From Streptomyces changanensis (GTDB lineage: Bacteria; Actinomycetota; Actinomycetes; Streptomycetales; Streptomycetaceae), in assembly GCF_024600715.1 (NCBI RefSeq), contig NZ_CP102332.1, forward strand, positions 2,294,001 through 2,358,000: a stretch of DNA of 64,000 bases, given 5' to 3'. Under the pieces are notes generated by a model. That model ran no database searches. It worked only from the letters and a program-made list of their open reading frames with translations, and was not told where the DNA came from. The translations under genes and the position numbers were made by a program. Positions 52,893 to 60,782 of this stretch are shown in pieces (the first letter of the stretch is position 1; every line of letters starts with the position of its first letter).

Positions 52893-53439
52893 GGCAGCGG
52901 GCGCGGCCGGGCCCCCTTCGGTCGGGCCGAGCTCGGTCCGGTCAACCTCGGTCGGGTCCACCTCGGACAGGTCCCGTTCGGGCAGGTTCATTTCGGCGAG
53001 GACCTCCCCGTCGTCCGTCATGCCGAGCGCACGGAAGCCGAGCCGCGCGTAGAAGCCCTCCGGGCCGTGCTCGCCGGGCTTGTAGGTGACCGTCACCGTC
53101 GACCCGCCACGGCGCCGGACCTCGTCGCAGACGGCCGCGACGGCGAACCGGCCGTAGCCGGCGCCCTGGTGGTCGGCGGAGACGGCCAACCGCCACAGTC
53201 CACTGCGGGGCGCGGCGCCGGGCCCGTCGACGTCGAACGGGACGTCGAAGAAGGCCATCACGAAGCCGACGGCCTCCTCACCGTCGCACACCAGCCGCGG
53301 CCAGGCGATGTCGGGCGAGGCGTACGCCTCGGCGAGGGACTCCGCGACCGACTCGACGAATCCCGCCTGCTCGGGCCGTACGCGCAGCCGGCACGCGTCC
53401 GTGACGTTGTCCGGCGACGCCTTCGGGCGCGTGGCTCAC
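52890..53439 (-). pseudogene. GNAT N-acetyltransferase, N-terminus disturbed
   Basis: The GNAT core is good: LWRLAVSADHQGAGYGRFAVAAVCDEVRRRG (acetyl-CoA loop) and GEHGPEGFYARLGFRALG. The coding sense clearly extends upstream of the first in-frame start (GTG 53291), as DNVTDACRLRVRPEQAGFVESVAESLAEAYASPDIAWPRLV, but that frame has no start codon after an upstream TGA. Removing one C from the CCC near 53426-53428 joins it to GTG 53439 (MSHAPKASPDNV...), giving a normal N-terminus. The tail, DLSEVDPTEVDRTELGPTEGG, is a degenerate repeat. The acetyl acceptor is unknown. Confidence 0.65.
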
Positions 53440-53507
53440 CTCGCAGGTCGCACGAGCCCCGCCGATGCGCTACGGAGAGCAGCGCACAGACGGGGCAGTC
53501 GTACCGA

Positions 53508-54686
53508 TCAGCCGAGCGCGGGAACGGGATGATCGGGAATGTCCAGCCACGGATACTCACCCGTGGCGGTCACGGTCAGCCCGAACCGTTCCGGGCCGGG
53601 ACGGCCGTGCAGCGACCACCACGAGTAAGCCGCTTCCACTTCGTTCCAGAGCTGGCGCGGGCCGTGCTGCCACACCGCACACCGGCCGTCCGGCTGTCCG
53701 TCCCAGTCCACGGCTGCCCACGACGTGGCGTCGGTCGTCGCGACCCACAGGCGGGCCGCCACCCCGTCCACGTCCGGGTTGTCGTGCCACGTCCACCACA
53801 CGTCGCGGAGCTGTAGCCCCATGGCGAACTGCGCGGCGAGATCCTCACCCGTCACCATCCACGGGGGAAGATCGGTAGTGGACCCAGCGGGCCGGTGGTC
53901 GTCGCGCACCACGTCCCGGTAGACCCGGAGGTCGGTGCGCTGGTTCCGCATGAGCATGAACGCGGAGTGCGGCGAGAACGGACCCGACGCTCCTCCGGTG
54001 TCGTCCACCGTCATGCGGAGCAGTCCGTAGCAGACCCATGGACTTTCCCATGGCGTGAGGATGACGCCGCCGGGCTTCACCTGGTCGACCCACTGACGCG
54101 GGACGGACCGTACGGAGCACGTGGCCACGAGCCGGTCATACGGAGCGTTGGCCGCGTGCCCTTCCGCTCCGTCGCCGGCGATCACTTCCGCGCTCAGTCC
54201 CTCCTTGCGCAGGCGGTCCCGGGCTCGGGAAGCCAACGCTTGGTCCACTTCGACGGTCGTCACGTTCTCCGCGCCGGCGACGTAGGACAGCAGCCCCGCG
54301 TTCCACCCCGTGCCCGTGCCGATCTCCAGGACCCGGTGTCCGTCGTGCACGTCGAGCATGTGCAGCATCCGGAGCACGATGGACGGGGCGGAAGCGGACG
54401 ACGAAGCCCACCGCTCTCCTGCTCCTGGGTCCTCGCCGTCGTTGATCTGCGTCACCACGGAGTCATTGGCGTACACCGCCTGCAGCCACGTGTCCGGGGC
54501 GTCGGCACGGTCGCATGGCTCCAGGGCATCACCGAGGTAGACACGATCAGGCACGTACGCGGAACGGGGCACGGCCCACGCGGCATGCTCCCACTCGGGC
54601 GCCACGTATCCCTCCTGTTTCAACGCGCGCAGAAGATCGCGGTTGGCGATCCGCTCGGACGCTGCGGAGTCCGCCGCCACTGTCAC
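53508..54686 (-). CDS. PIMT-like O-methyltransferase, cassette B
   Basis: 392 aa from GTG 54686, which overlaps the peptide stop (GTGA). The N-terminal half is a protein-L-isoaspartate O-methyltransferase-like fold (NDSVVTQINDGEDPGAGERW, SSASAPSIVLRMLHMLDVHDGHRVLEIGTGTGWNAGLL, TVEVDQALA, DGAEGHAANAPYDRLVATCSV, PGGVILTPW). A C-terminal extension of about 170 aa (GLQLRDVWWTWHDNPDVDGVAARLWVATTDATSW ... FGLTVTATGEYPWL) is absent from housekeeping PIMT. Long PIMT-like enzymes of this kind act on RiPP precursors (imiditides, some lanthipeptides and graspetides) and form Asp methyl esters that cyclise to aspartimide. The small peptide just upstream is the candidate substrate. Confidence 0.88.
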   Translation of the reverse strand: MTVAADSAASERIANRDLLRALKQEGYVAPEWEHAAWAVPRSAYVPDRVYLGDALEPCDRADAPDTWLQAVYANDSVVTQINDGEDPGAGERWASSSASAPSIVLRMLHMLDVHDGHRVLEIGTGTGWNAGLLSYVAGAENVTTVEVDQALASRARDRLRKEGLSAEVIAGDGAEGHAANAPYDRLVATCSVRSVPRQWVDQVKPGGVILTPWESPWVCYGLLRMTVDDTGGASGPFSPHSAFMLMRNQRTDLRVYRDVVRDDHRPAGSTTDLPPWMVTGEDLAAQFAMGLQLRDVWWTWHDNPDVDGVAARLWVATTDATSWAAVDWDGQPDGRCAVWQHGPRQLWNEVEAAYSWWSLHGRPGPERFGLTVTATGEYPWLDIPDHPVPALG

Positions 54687-54817
54687 TCGCCCTTCTTGTG
54701 TTTCGGCGGGTCCTTGGGCTTGGCCGTGTCCGACGACGGTTTGGACGTGCCCGGGTCCTTCCCTCCGGAGTGCTGCCCGTTGCCTCCGCTGCCGCCCTTA
54801 CCCGTTCCCCATCCCAT
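54683..54817 (-). CDS. 44-aa Lys/Gly/Asp-rich peptide, candidate methyltransferase substrate (cassette B)
   Basis: ATG 54817 to TGA 54683, with AGGGG about 9 nt upstream. The peptide starts MGWGTGKGGSGGNGQHSGGK, carries DPG, SSD and KPKDPP segments and ends KHKKGE. It is very basic and hydrophilic, with three Asp and no Cys, and has no signal or membrane segment. Its stop overlaps the methyltransferase GTG by 4 nt, and the CxxC protein ends 20 nt upstream. Position and composition match what is expected of a PIMT-modified RiPP precursor. This is inference, and other roles (small basic structural peptide) are possible. Confidence 0.6.
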   Translation of the reverse strand: MGWGTGKGGSGGNGQHSGGKDPGTSKPSSDTAKPKDPPKHKKGE

Positions 54818-54837
54818 GGTGTTCCCCTATCTCGGTG

Positions 54838-55041
54838 TCACCGGTCGCGCCGGTACGGTTCGGCGCACTCGCTGTGCCGGTAGACCACGGCGGGCGGCCC
54901 CGACGGCCGTGCCACCGATCCCCGGCGACAGAGCTCAGGTTTCCGATCGGCTTGCCGCACTCGTGGCAGGGTCTCTCCCCCGGGCGCGAACGTCGCGTAC
55001 TCGTCCCTGCGGCCATCCCTGTCTCCGGTCGTACTCGCCAT
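54838..55041 (-). pseudogene. CxxC mini-protein of cassette B, compensated frameshift
   Basis: The ORF from ATG 55041 starts MASTTGDRDGRRDEYATFAP and ends AVVYRHSECAEPYRRDR. Its middle is poor in this frame, while the neighbouring frame reads GERPCHECGKPIGNLSSVAG and then DRWHGRRGRP, an obvious zinc-type CxxC. One extra base in the C5 run at 54977-54981 and one missing base near 54889-54900 explain this, giving CHEC ... HSEC as a likely zinc site. It corresponds by place and Cys pattern to the mini-protein at 38722. It follows the XRE-DUF5753 gene on the same strand. Confidence 0.6.
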
Positions 55042-55110
55042 CGGAGGCGTCCTCTCACGTGGACCGACGACGACCACGCTAGGGAGGAGGCAACGCCGAC
55101 TGACAGGCGG

Positions 55111-55130
55111 TTGCACGAGATTGCACGCGA
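55111..55130. promoter_or_regulatory. Direct repeat upstream of cassette B CxxC gene
   Basis: TTGCACGAGA TTGCACGCGA is a 10-bp direct repeat (9 of 10 identical) that starts just after the XRE-DUF5753 stop codon and lies 70 nt before the CxxC gene. A one-turn-spaced direct repeat could be a regulator site for the neighbouring XRE protein. Confidence 0.4.
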
Positions 55131-55131
55131 G

Positions 55132-55980
55132 TTATCCGAGGACGTCCAGCATCGAGGTGATCAGCGCACGAGCGGCGGCCCCGTAGACGGCCAGCGCTGC
55201 CAGTTCCGCGAACGTCTCCGCGTACATCGCCACCTCGCTCGGCTGCGTAATCGTGAGGTAGCCGGAGATCAATTCGACGTTGACCTGGGCGGCGTCATAG
55301 ATCCAGAACCCTTCAGCCGGCCAGCGCTCCCGGTCGGGTCGCATGGGCACGACGCCCAGACTGACATGGGGAAGCGAGGCGATCGAGACCAAGTGGCCGA
55401 GTTGCCCGAACATGACCTCAGGACCACCCACCCCGGCCCGCAACACGGACTCCTCAACGAGGAACGCGAACCGCCGATCGCCCTCGTACAACACCCTCTG
55501 ACGTTCCATGCGGGCGGCCACCGCATCAGCCACGTCGTCCACCAAACCGCGTCGTCGCTGGATCGCTCGCAGAGCAGCCGTCGTGTACGGCTGCGTCTGC
55601 ATCATGCCGGGCACGAGCCACGACGAGTAGGACCGGAAACGGCGCGTCCTCTGGTACATCGGCAAGCGCGCTTCCTGCGCCCGCTTGAGGCCCGCCCGCT
55701 CCATACGCCGCCATTCGACCCACATGCCCTCGGCCGTCCGCAGCGAGGCGATCAGACCCTCGGCCTGATCCTCGGCACCGCACGCCTGACACCAGGCCCG
55801 AATGTCGTCAGCGGACGGGGGTGTCCTGGCGTTCATGATCCGGGACGACTTCGACCGACTCCATCCGCAGCGCTCGGCAAGGTCGAGACCGGTCAGCCCG
55901 GCATCCCGGCAAAGATCCGCGAGCCGTTTCGCGAGAGCCTGTCGGGCCTCCTGGGCGCTGGAAGACGCTGAGACAGCCAT
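55132..55980 (-). CDS. XRE-family regulator with DUF5753 domain
   Basis: 282 aa if ATG 55980 is used (MAVSASSSAQEARQALAKRL, the usual family start); an in-frame ATG at 56013 overlaps the upstream gene. Residues about 10-70 form the HTH (GLTGLDLAERCGWSRSKSSRIMN). The rest is DUF5753, a conserved helical domain of Streptomyces regulators that often sit beside small DUF397/BldB-like or DUF6879 genes (RRFRSYSSWLVPGMMQTQPYTTAALRA, FLVEESVLRAG, GPEVMFGQLGHL). Members act in development and antibiotic control, usually with small partner proteins. Here the neighbours are DUF6879 upstream and cassette B downstream. Confidence 0.92.
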   Translation of the reverse strand: MAVSASSSAQEARQALAKRLADLCRDAGLTGLDLAERCGWSRSKSSRIMNARTPPSADDIRAWCQACGAEDQAEGLIASLRTAEGMWVEWRRMERAGLKRAQEARLPMYQRTRRFRSYSSWLVPGMMQTQPYTTAALRAIQRRRGLVDDVADAVAARMERQRVLYEGDRRFAFLVEESVLRAGVGGPEVMFGQLGHLVSIASLPHVSLGVVPMRPDRERWPAEGFWIYDAAQVNVELISGYLTITQPSEVAMYAETFAELAALAVYGAAARALITSMLDVLG

Positions 55981-55990
55981 GGAGGCGCGA

Positions 55991-56521
55991 TCAGGCGGGT
56001 CGGTATTCCGCATGGGGAATCGCGCGCTCCCACGCCGTCTCGTACGCGCTGACGTACTGCGCGGCCAAAGCCGGGTCGTGCACGACTTCCATACGCGGCC
56101 CGGTCCACTGCCCCTCGCCGCTGAAGTGGTGGAGGATCACGGTCTCCTCATCCATGACCCACCCGTCCAGCACAGGGAGCAGCAGATCACGCGCCCGCGA
56201 GCGCGACAGCCAACGGACGTCCTCACCGGCTGCAACGTTCGTGAAGGTGCCGTCGTACTCATACCGGACATAGTCGCTCAGTGGTTCGGAAACCACCCGC
56301 AAACGGCGCATGACGACACCCCGGCCGGTCGTCTGGGCCACCACGTCCAGCCACGGCCGCCACCAGGACTCACGGTCCGCCGAGTCGTACCGGTGCCCCT
56401 GCTGCCAGCGGATGAACTCCGGGTCATCCCGCATGTAGCTGTCCCGCATCTCCAGGTGCATCGCCGATCGCTGGGTCTTGGCGAGGCATTCACGTACCGC
56501 TGTTGCCACCACTGCCCTCAC
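55991..56521 (-). CDS. DUF6879 family protein
   Basis: 176 aa from GTG 56521; a nearer start at GTG 56512 is equally possible. Conserved pieces are RSAMHLEMRDSYMRDDPEFIRWQQG, RGVVMRRLRVVSEPLSDYVRYEYDGTFTNVAAGEDVRWLSR and AWERAIPHAEYRP, which define DUF6879. Such genes lie next to XRE-DUF5753 regulators in many actinobacteria, probably as functional partners. Biochemistry is unknown. It overlaps the 3' end of the small gene upstream by 32 nt and is followed by the regulator after about 10 nt, so the three are co-transcribed. Confidence 0.85.
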   Translation of the reverse strand: MRAVVATAVRECLAKTQRSAMHLEMRDSYMRDDPEFIRWQQGHRYDSADRESWWRPWLDVVAQTTGRGVVMRRLRVVSEPLSDYVRYEYDGTFTNVAAGEDVRWLSRSRARDLLLPVLDGWVMDEETVILHHFSGEGQWTGPRMEVVHDPALAAQYVSAYETAWERAIPHAEYRPA

Positions 56522-56756
56522 TGTCCGTACGGGGGATGAACCGGAGCATGTTCGCAGGGAGCCGGATGACGGTCTCGTGATCCGGGACGTCCGTGGAGTG
56601 ACCCGGAACTGAGCCGACCTCCTGCGCCTTGCGAATCGTCTCCTCGTCCGCCTTCCATGACTGGATGATCAGGTCTCCCGTCTCCTCCTCCACCCAGATC
56701 GTCGGCGAGCCGTCATCGGGGGTGTTGGGCCAGATCCCCAGGAAGGTCAGAGCCAC
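56490..56756 (-). CDS. Small hypothetical protein preceding DUF6879
   Basis: 88 aa from GTG 56756, chosen because GGAGAG is 6 nt upstream. The sequence (VALTFLGIWPNTPDDGSPTI, then WVEEETGDLIIQSWKADEET ... PGHSTDVPDHETVIRLPANMLRFIP) is acidic and beta-rich, and similar small proteins accompany DUF6879 genes as I recall. It is the first gene of the minus-strand regulator operon. The upstream gap (56757-57035) carries a strong palindrome and the divergent gene at 57036. Confidence 0.75.
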   Translation of the reverse strand: MALTFLGIWPNTPDDGSPTIWVEEETGDLIIQSWKADEETIRKAQEVGSVPGHSTDVPDHETVIRLPANMLRFIPRTDSEGSGGNSGT

Positions 56757-56880
56757 TGGGTACTCTCCTAGCAAATCGGTTGCACAGACGTGCATGAGCC
56801 TCGTCCTCACGCCTGAGCAGCATCAAGGGCGCATCGAGGCATGTGCGGGAGCGGGGAACAAGACACGGCCCGCCGCGGGG

Positions 56881-56926
56881 GCACCTGTGTACCGCACGCC
56901 ACCCGACCGTGCGGGTACACAGGTGC
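56881..56926. promoter_or_regulatory. Large inverted repeat in a divergent gap
   Basis: GCACCTGTGTACCGCACG (56881-56898) pairs with CGTGCGGGTACACAGGTGC (56908-56926), with one bulged G and a 9-nt loop. It lies between the operon starting at 56756 (-) and the gene at 57036 (+). It may be an operator for the XRE protein or a structured RNA. Confidence 0.7.
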
Positions 56927-57035
56927 AGACCCCGAACGACGGCTGGGCGCGGTGGTGGGATGTGCGGGGGCCTGCGAAGCCTCCCGCACGGATAGGCGCG
57001 GCGGAACCGCCGGCTGTTGCAGTACAACGATCGCT

Positions 57036-57440
57036 ATGAGTTGGGTGGCGAACGTGATGATCTCGGTCGACATGGCCGACAGCGCGAATGTCGAGGCGTT
57101 GAGTGAGTGGTTGCGGACGGAAGCCCCTCGCCGCGGTCAACCGGAAGTCCGCGGGGTGGGGTTTCTGAAGCTGCTCACCGACGCTGGGACGAACCAGTGG
57201 GGCGGCTGGAAGCAGCCCGAGTGCGAGGTGTGGGCGGGCACCTTGAACCACGCCGACCTCGACGCCCTCAGGCAACGCGTGTCCGAGGTGCCGTGGTGTG
57301 AGCCGAACCTGGTCCAGCTGCTGGTGATGGACCAGGAGCAGGAGTTCTTCCGCACCTGGATGATCCGAGGTGGCAAACTGCGGCAGTTCGCCCCGTCAGA
57401 GCCCGACGAAGAGGACGAGGGGTTCTACCGGAACCGGTGA
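57036..57440 (+). CDS. Hypothetical protein
   Basis: 134 aa from ATG 57036; the frame is open further upstream without coding character. The sequence (NVMISVDMADSANVEALSEWL, VRGVGFLKLLTDAGTNQWGGWKQPECEVWAGTLNHADLDALRQRV, PEWC-like VPWCEPNLVQLLVMDQEQEFFRTWMI) is well formed with an alpha/beta pattern but no known name to me. Very similar proteins occur in Streptomyces and their phages or plasmids. The tail is acidic (PSEPDEEDEGFYRNR). It is divergent from the small-gene operon across the palindrome and convergent with cebR, 9 nt apart. Confidence 0.78.
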   Translation: MSWVANVMISVDMADSANVEALSEWLRTEAPRRGQPEVRGVGFLKLLTDAGTNQWGGWKQPECEVWAGTLNHADLDALRQRVSEVPWCEPNLVQLLVMDQEQEFFRTWMIRGGKLRQFAPSEPDEEDEGFYRNR

Positions 57441-57449
57441 GCGCCCCGT

Positions 57450-58478
57450 TCACGCCGAGTCGCGGACGACCAGGGACGTCGGCAGGACGAGCTGGCGCGG
57501 TTCGGAGCCGGTGCCGGTGATCTCCTGGAGCAGGACGCGGGCCATCACGCGGCCCATCTCCTCGATCGGCTGCCGCACGCTCGTGAGCGGCGGGTCCATG
57601 TGGCGGGCGACCGCCGAGTCGTCCACGCCGACCAGGGCCACGTCGTCCGGGACGCGGCGGCCCGCCTCGCGCAGGGCGACCCGCGCGCCCGCCGCCATGA
57701 CGTCCGACGCCGCGAACACGGCGTCCAGGTCCGGGCACCGCTCCAGGAGCTCCACCATCGCGCGGTGGCCGCCCTTCTCGGTGAAGTCGCCCGCGGCGAC
57801 GAGCCGTTCGTCGGCCGTCAGGCCGGCGTCCGCCAGGCCCCGGCGGTAGCCGTCGAGGCGGCAGCGGGCCACGTACATGTCGAGCGGCCCCGTGATGGTC
57901 GCGACGCGGCGGCGGCCCCCCGCCGCCAGGTGGGCGACGGCGGAGCGGCCCGCGCCGACGTTGTCGGAGTCGACGTACGCCACGGGCTCCGCCTCGGAGC
58001 GGCGGCCGTTGAGGACCGCGGGGATGTCCAGGCCGCGCACCACGTCCGGCAGCGGGTCGTCCGCGTGGACCGACACCAGCAGCACCCCGTCGACGCGCTG
58101 CGCCGCGAGGTACTGCTCGAAGCGCTGGCGCTCCTGGCTGGTGCGGATCAGGGTGAGCAGCAGCTGCTTGTCGGCGTCCGCGAGCTCGGCGCTCACCCCG
58201 CGGATGATGTCGAGGAAGTACGGCTCGGCGAACAGCCGCGCCTCGGTCTCCGGGATGACCAGCGCCACCGCGTCCGTACGGGCCCCGGCCAGCGCGCGGG
58301 CCGCGCGGTTCGGGACGTACCCCAGCTCCGCGACGGCCCGGGAGACGGCGGCCCTGGCCCGGTCGCTGACGCGGGGCGAGCCGTTGATGACGCGCGACAC
58401 CGTGCCGCGGCCGACGCCCGCCCGGGCCGCGACCTCCTCCAGGGTGGGCCTGCCCGTCTGCCGTCCGTTCACCGCCAT
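57450..58478 (-). CDS. cebR: CebR, LacI-family repressor of cellulose/cellobiose utilisation
   Basis: 342 aa from ATG 58478. LacI HTH (RPTLEEVAARAGVGRGTVSRVINGSPRVSDRARAAV, with hinge helix NRAARALAG) and a periplasmic-binding-type effector domain (DAVALVIPETEARLFAEPYFLDIIRGV ... DALVGVDD-like VALVGVDDSAVARHMDPPLTSVRQP). It is divergent from cebEFG, and sites identical to the known CebR palindrome lie in the gap and before the cellulases, which makes the assignment firm. Cellobiose/cellotriose should release it from DNA. One palindrome lies 155 nt upstream of its own start, so autoregulation is possible. Confidence 0.93.
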   Translation of the reverse strand: MAVNGRQTGRPTLEEVAARAGVGRGTVSRVINGSPRVSDRARAAVSRAVAELGYVPNRAARALAGARTDAVALVIPETEARLFAEPYFLDIIRGVSAELADADKQLLLTLIRTSQERQRFEQYLAAQRVDGVLLVSVHADDPLPDVVRGLDIPAVLNGRRSEAEPVAYVDSDNVGAGRSAVAHLAAGGRRRVATITGPLDMYVARCRLDGYRRGLADAGLTADERLVAAGDFTEKGGHRAMVELLERCPDLDAVFAASDVMAAGARVALREAGRRVPDDVALVGVDDSAVARHMDPPLTSVRQPIEEMGRVMARVLLQEITGTGSEPRQLVLPTSLVVRDSA

Positions 58479-58632
58479 GGGGTCACGTCTCCCGTCCGTC
58501 CTCGGTGCCGGCTCGCCCGGGGCGGAGAGCCGCGGAGCCGGCCGCCCGGCCGGGCGGGGCTCCTTGGAGTCAAGGTAGAGCCTGCCCCGCGCACCGGCCC
58601 CAGCGGGAGGGCCGGGTCCTGACCGAGAGTGG

Positions 58633-58646
58633 TGGGAGCGCTCCCA
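58633..58646. promoter_or_regulatory. Perfect CebR box, cebR side of the gap
   Basis: TGGGAGCGCTCCCA, identical to the consensus, 155 nt upstream of cebR and 322 nt upstream of cebE. It may serve cebR autoregulation or assist repression of cebE. The remaining 58479-58968 gap shows no gene. Confidence 0.88.
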
Positions 58647-58802
58647 ACGTAGCGGAAGGTGGCGCCGGTCTCCAGCGATCGGCCTTGAGGTCCTGAAGGC
58701 ACGCACCGCATCGCGGACACCGGGCGCCCGCGAGGGGATCAATTCGCGTTCATCTCTTGACACCCGCACCCGCCAGGCAGCAATCTTCCGGGCATGGCGA
58801 CG

Positions 58803-58816
58803 TGGGAGCGCTCCCA
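58803..58816. promoter_or_regulatory. Perfect CebR box upstream of cebE
   Basis: TGGGAGCGCTCCCA, a second exact copy, 152 nt upstream of the cebE start. The two boxes are 170 bp apart (about 16 helical turns), a distance that could allow looping. Confidence 0.9.
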
Positions 58817-58968
58817 CCACCACCCCGCGAGGACTCGCCGGATCCGACGCACGAGCCGCCGCACGCCGATCCGATCCGCCCCGGTCAGGCCACCCGGTCC
58901 CCCGGCCCCGGCCGCCCCACCCCCACCCCGGCGCGACCCCGCACCACCCTGGACGAGGAGAGTGGAGA

Positions 58969-60324
58969 ATGCGCACTTCGAGCAGTACCCGTGACCTGGC
59001 CCGCAGACGCCGCCCCGCACTCGCGGTGACCGCCATCGCGGCCTGCGCGGCCCTGATCGCCGGTTGCAGCGACGGCGGGGGCGACGGCTCCGGATCGGGC
59101 GCGGGTGCCGACGGGAAGATCACCCTGCGGATCGGCACCTTCGGGTCGTTCGGCTACGACGACAAGAACGGCGCCAAGCTGTACGCCGAGTACGAGAAGC
59201 TGAACCCGCACGTCGAGATCGTCGAGTCGAACGTCGCGGACGGCCAGAAGTACTGGGACACCCTGAAGCTGCGCCTCTCCCGCAACAGCGGCCTCGCCGA
59301 CATCCAGGCCGTCGAGGTCGGGTACATCGCCGAGGCGACCGGCTCCACCCTGGCCGGCAAGTGGGTCGACCTGTCGAAGACCGGGGGCGCCGACACCTCC
59401 GCTTTCCTGGACTGGAAGATCAAGCAGGCCACCACCGCCGACGGCAAGGTCATCGGCCTCGGCACCGACATCGGCCCCATGGCCATCTGCTACAACAAGG
59501 ACCTCTTCGCCAAGGCGAAGCTGCCCACGGACCGCGAGCGGGTCGCGCGGCTGTGGGCCGGGGACTGGGCGAAATTCGTAACCACGGGCAAGACGTACCA
59601 GCGCAACGCCCCCGCGGGGACCGCCTTCCACGACTCCGCCAGCGGGCTGTTCAACGCCGTCCTGTCCAGCCAGCCCCAGCAGTACGCCGACGCCGAGGGC
59701 AACCTGTCCTGGGAGGAGAGCCCCGGGGTGCGCACGGCGTGGGGCCTGGCCGTCGACGCGGCGCGCAGCGGCATCACCGCGAAGCTGCGCCAGTTCGACG
59801 AGAAGGGCACCTGGAACGCCGGGTTCAAGAACTCCCGGTTCGCCACCGTCGCCTGCCCGTCCTGGATGACCGGCATCATCAAGGACCAGGCCGGTCCCGC
59901 CAACCAGGGCAAGTGGGACATCGCGGCGCCTCCCGTCGCCGGCAACTGGGGCGGGTCGTTCCTCGCCGTCCCGAAGGCGGGCAAGCACACCGAGGAGGCC
60001 GCGAAGCTGGCCGCCTGGCTGACGGCGCCCGCGCAGCACGCCAAGGTCTTCGGCGTGAACGGCAACATCCCGTCCACCAAGGACACGCTCGCCTCCGACG
60101 CCGTCCAGAACGCCAGGATCCCGTACTTCGGCGACACCCCGGTCGGGAAGATCTACTCGTCGGCGGCCGCGGGCATCACCCCCGCACCGGTGAGCCGGTA
60201 CGACGGTCAGGTGAAGACGTTCGTCACGGACAACGGCATCCTCGACATCGAGCAGCGCGGCACGTCGCCCGAGGAGGCGTGGAACAACGTGAAGAAGCTG
60301 GTCGACGACAAGATCGCCCAGTAG
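58969..60324 (+). CDS. cebE: Cellobiose/cellotriose-binding lipoprotein
   Basis: 451 aa. A signal peptide with lipobox (LAVTAIAACAALIAGCS) anchors it outside. The solute-binding domain of the carbohydrate (CUT1) type follows, with LRIGTFGSFGYDDKNGAKLYAEYEKLNP, VGYIAEATGSTLAGKW, LGTDIGPMAICYNKDLFAKAKLP and the C-terminal EEAWNNVKKLVDDKI. CebE binds cellobiose and cellotriose in Streptomyces, and in plant pathogens also links to thaxtomin control. It is first in cebEFG. A 458-nt low-complexity spacer, unusual within an operon, separates it from cebF. The MsiK ATPase that energises this transporter is encoded elsewhere. Confidence 0.94.
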   Translation: MRTSSSTRDLARRRRPALAVTAIAACAALIAGCSDGGGDGSGSGAGADGKITLRIGTFGSFGYDDKNGAKLYAEYEKLNPHVEIVESNVADGQKYWDTLKLRLSRNSGLADIQAVEVGYIAEATGSTLAGKWVDLSKTGGADTSAFLDWKIKQATTADGKVIGLGTDIGPMAICYNKDLFAKAKLPTDRERVARLWAGDWAKFVTTGKTYQRNAPAGTAFHDSASGLFNAVLSSQPQQYADAEGNLSWEESPGVRTAWGLAVDAARSGITAKLRQFDEKGTWNAGFKNSRFATVACPSWMTGIIKDQAGPANQGKWDIAAPPVAGNWGGSFLAVPKAGKHTEEAAKLAAWLTAPAQHAKVFGVNGNIPSTKDTLASDAVQNARIPYFGDTPVGKIYSSAAAGITPAPVSRYDGQVKTFVTDNGILDIEQRGTSPEEAWNNVKKLVDDKIAQ

Positions 60325-60782
60325 CGCCCGGGGACCCCGGCCCCGGCCCCGGCGGACGCGGGGGCCGGGCACGGCCCGGCGGGGACGGAACCGTGCCGGG
60401 CCCGGTGGTGGGGACGGGCCCGGCGGTGGGGAGGGGCCGGCGCCGGGGTCCGCCGCCGATACGGACCCCGGCCCGCAGGCACCCCGGCCCCCGCGGGCCG
60501 CACCCGCCCACCCGAACAGCGCCCAGCCCCGCACCGAGCCGACCGGTGCACCGCGGCACCACGGGTGTGCCACGCCCGAGGGTGCACGGCGCCCACCCGT
60601 GGACGCCCTGACGCGCGCCCCATCGCCGGGCCCGCCCCACCCGACCGTGAGCGGAACACCGGCACCGGCCCACACCCTGCCGTCCGCCGAGCGCCCGGCC
60701 CACGACTGCCCCGGCGAACCCGGGCCACCCGCACCCCCGGCGAAGCCGGGCCACCGGACCCCCCGACCGAAAGGACCGCCTC
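60325..60782. other. Low-complexity cebE-cebF intercistronic region with stem-loops
   Basis: No gene is seen. The first part repeats GGCCCGG/CGGGGACGG-like blocks. Two hairpins can be drawn, including GCCGGGGTCCG (60442-60452) with CGGACCCCGGC (60462-60472). Such structures could end a part of the transcripts or protect the cebE message, giving more binding protein than permease. Confidence 0.5.

Noticed and set aside
58501..58968. Small frames in the cebR-cebE gap
   Set aside because: They overlap CebR boxes and lack coding character; the region is best read as regulatory.
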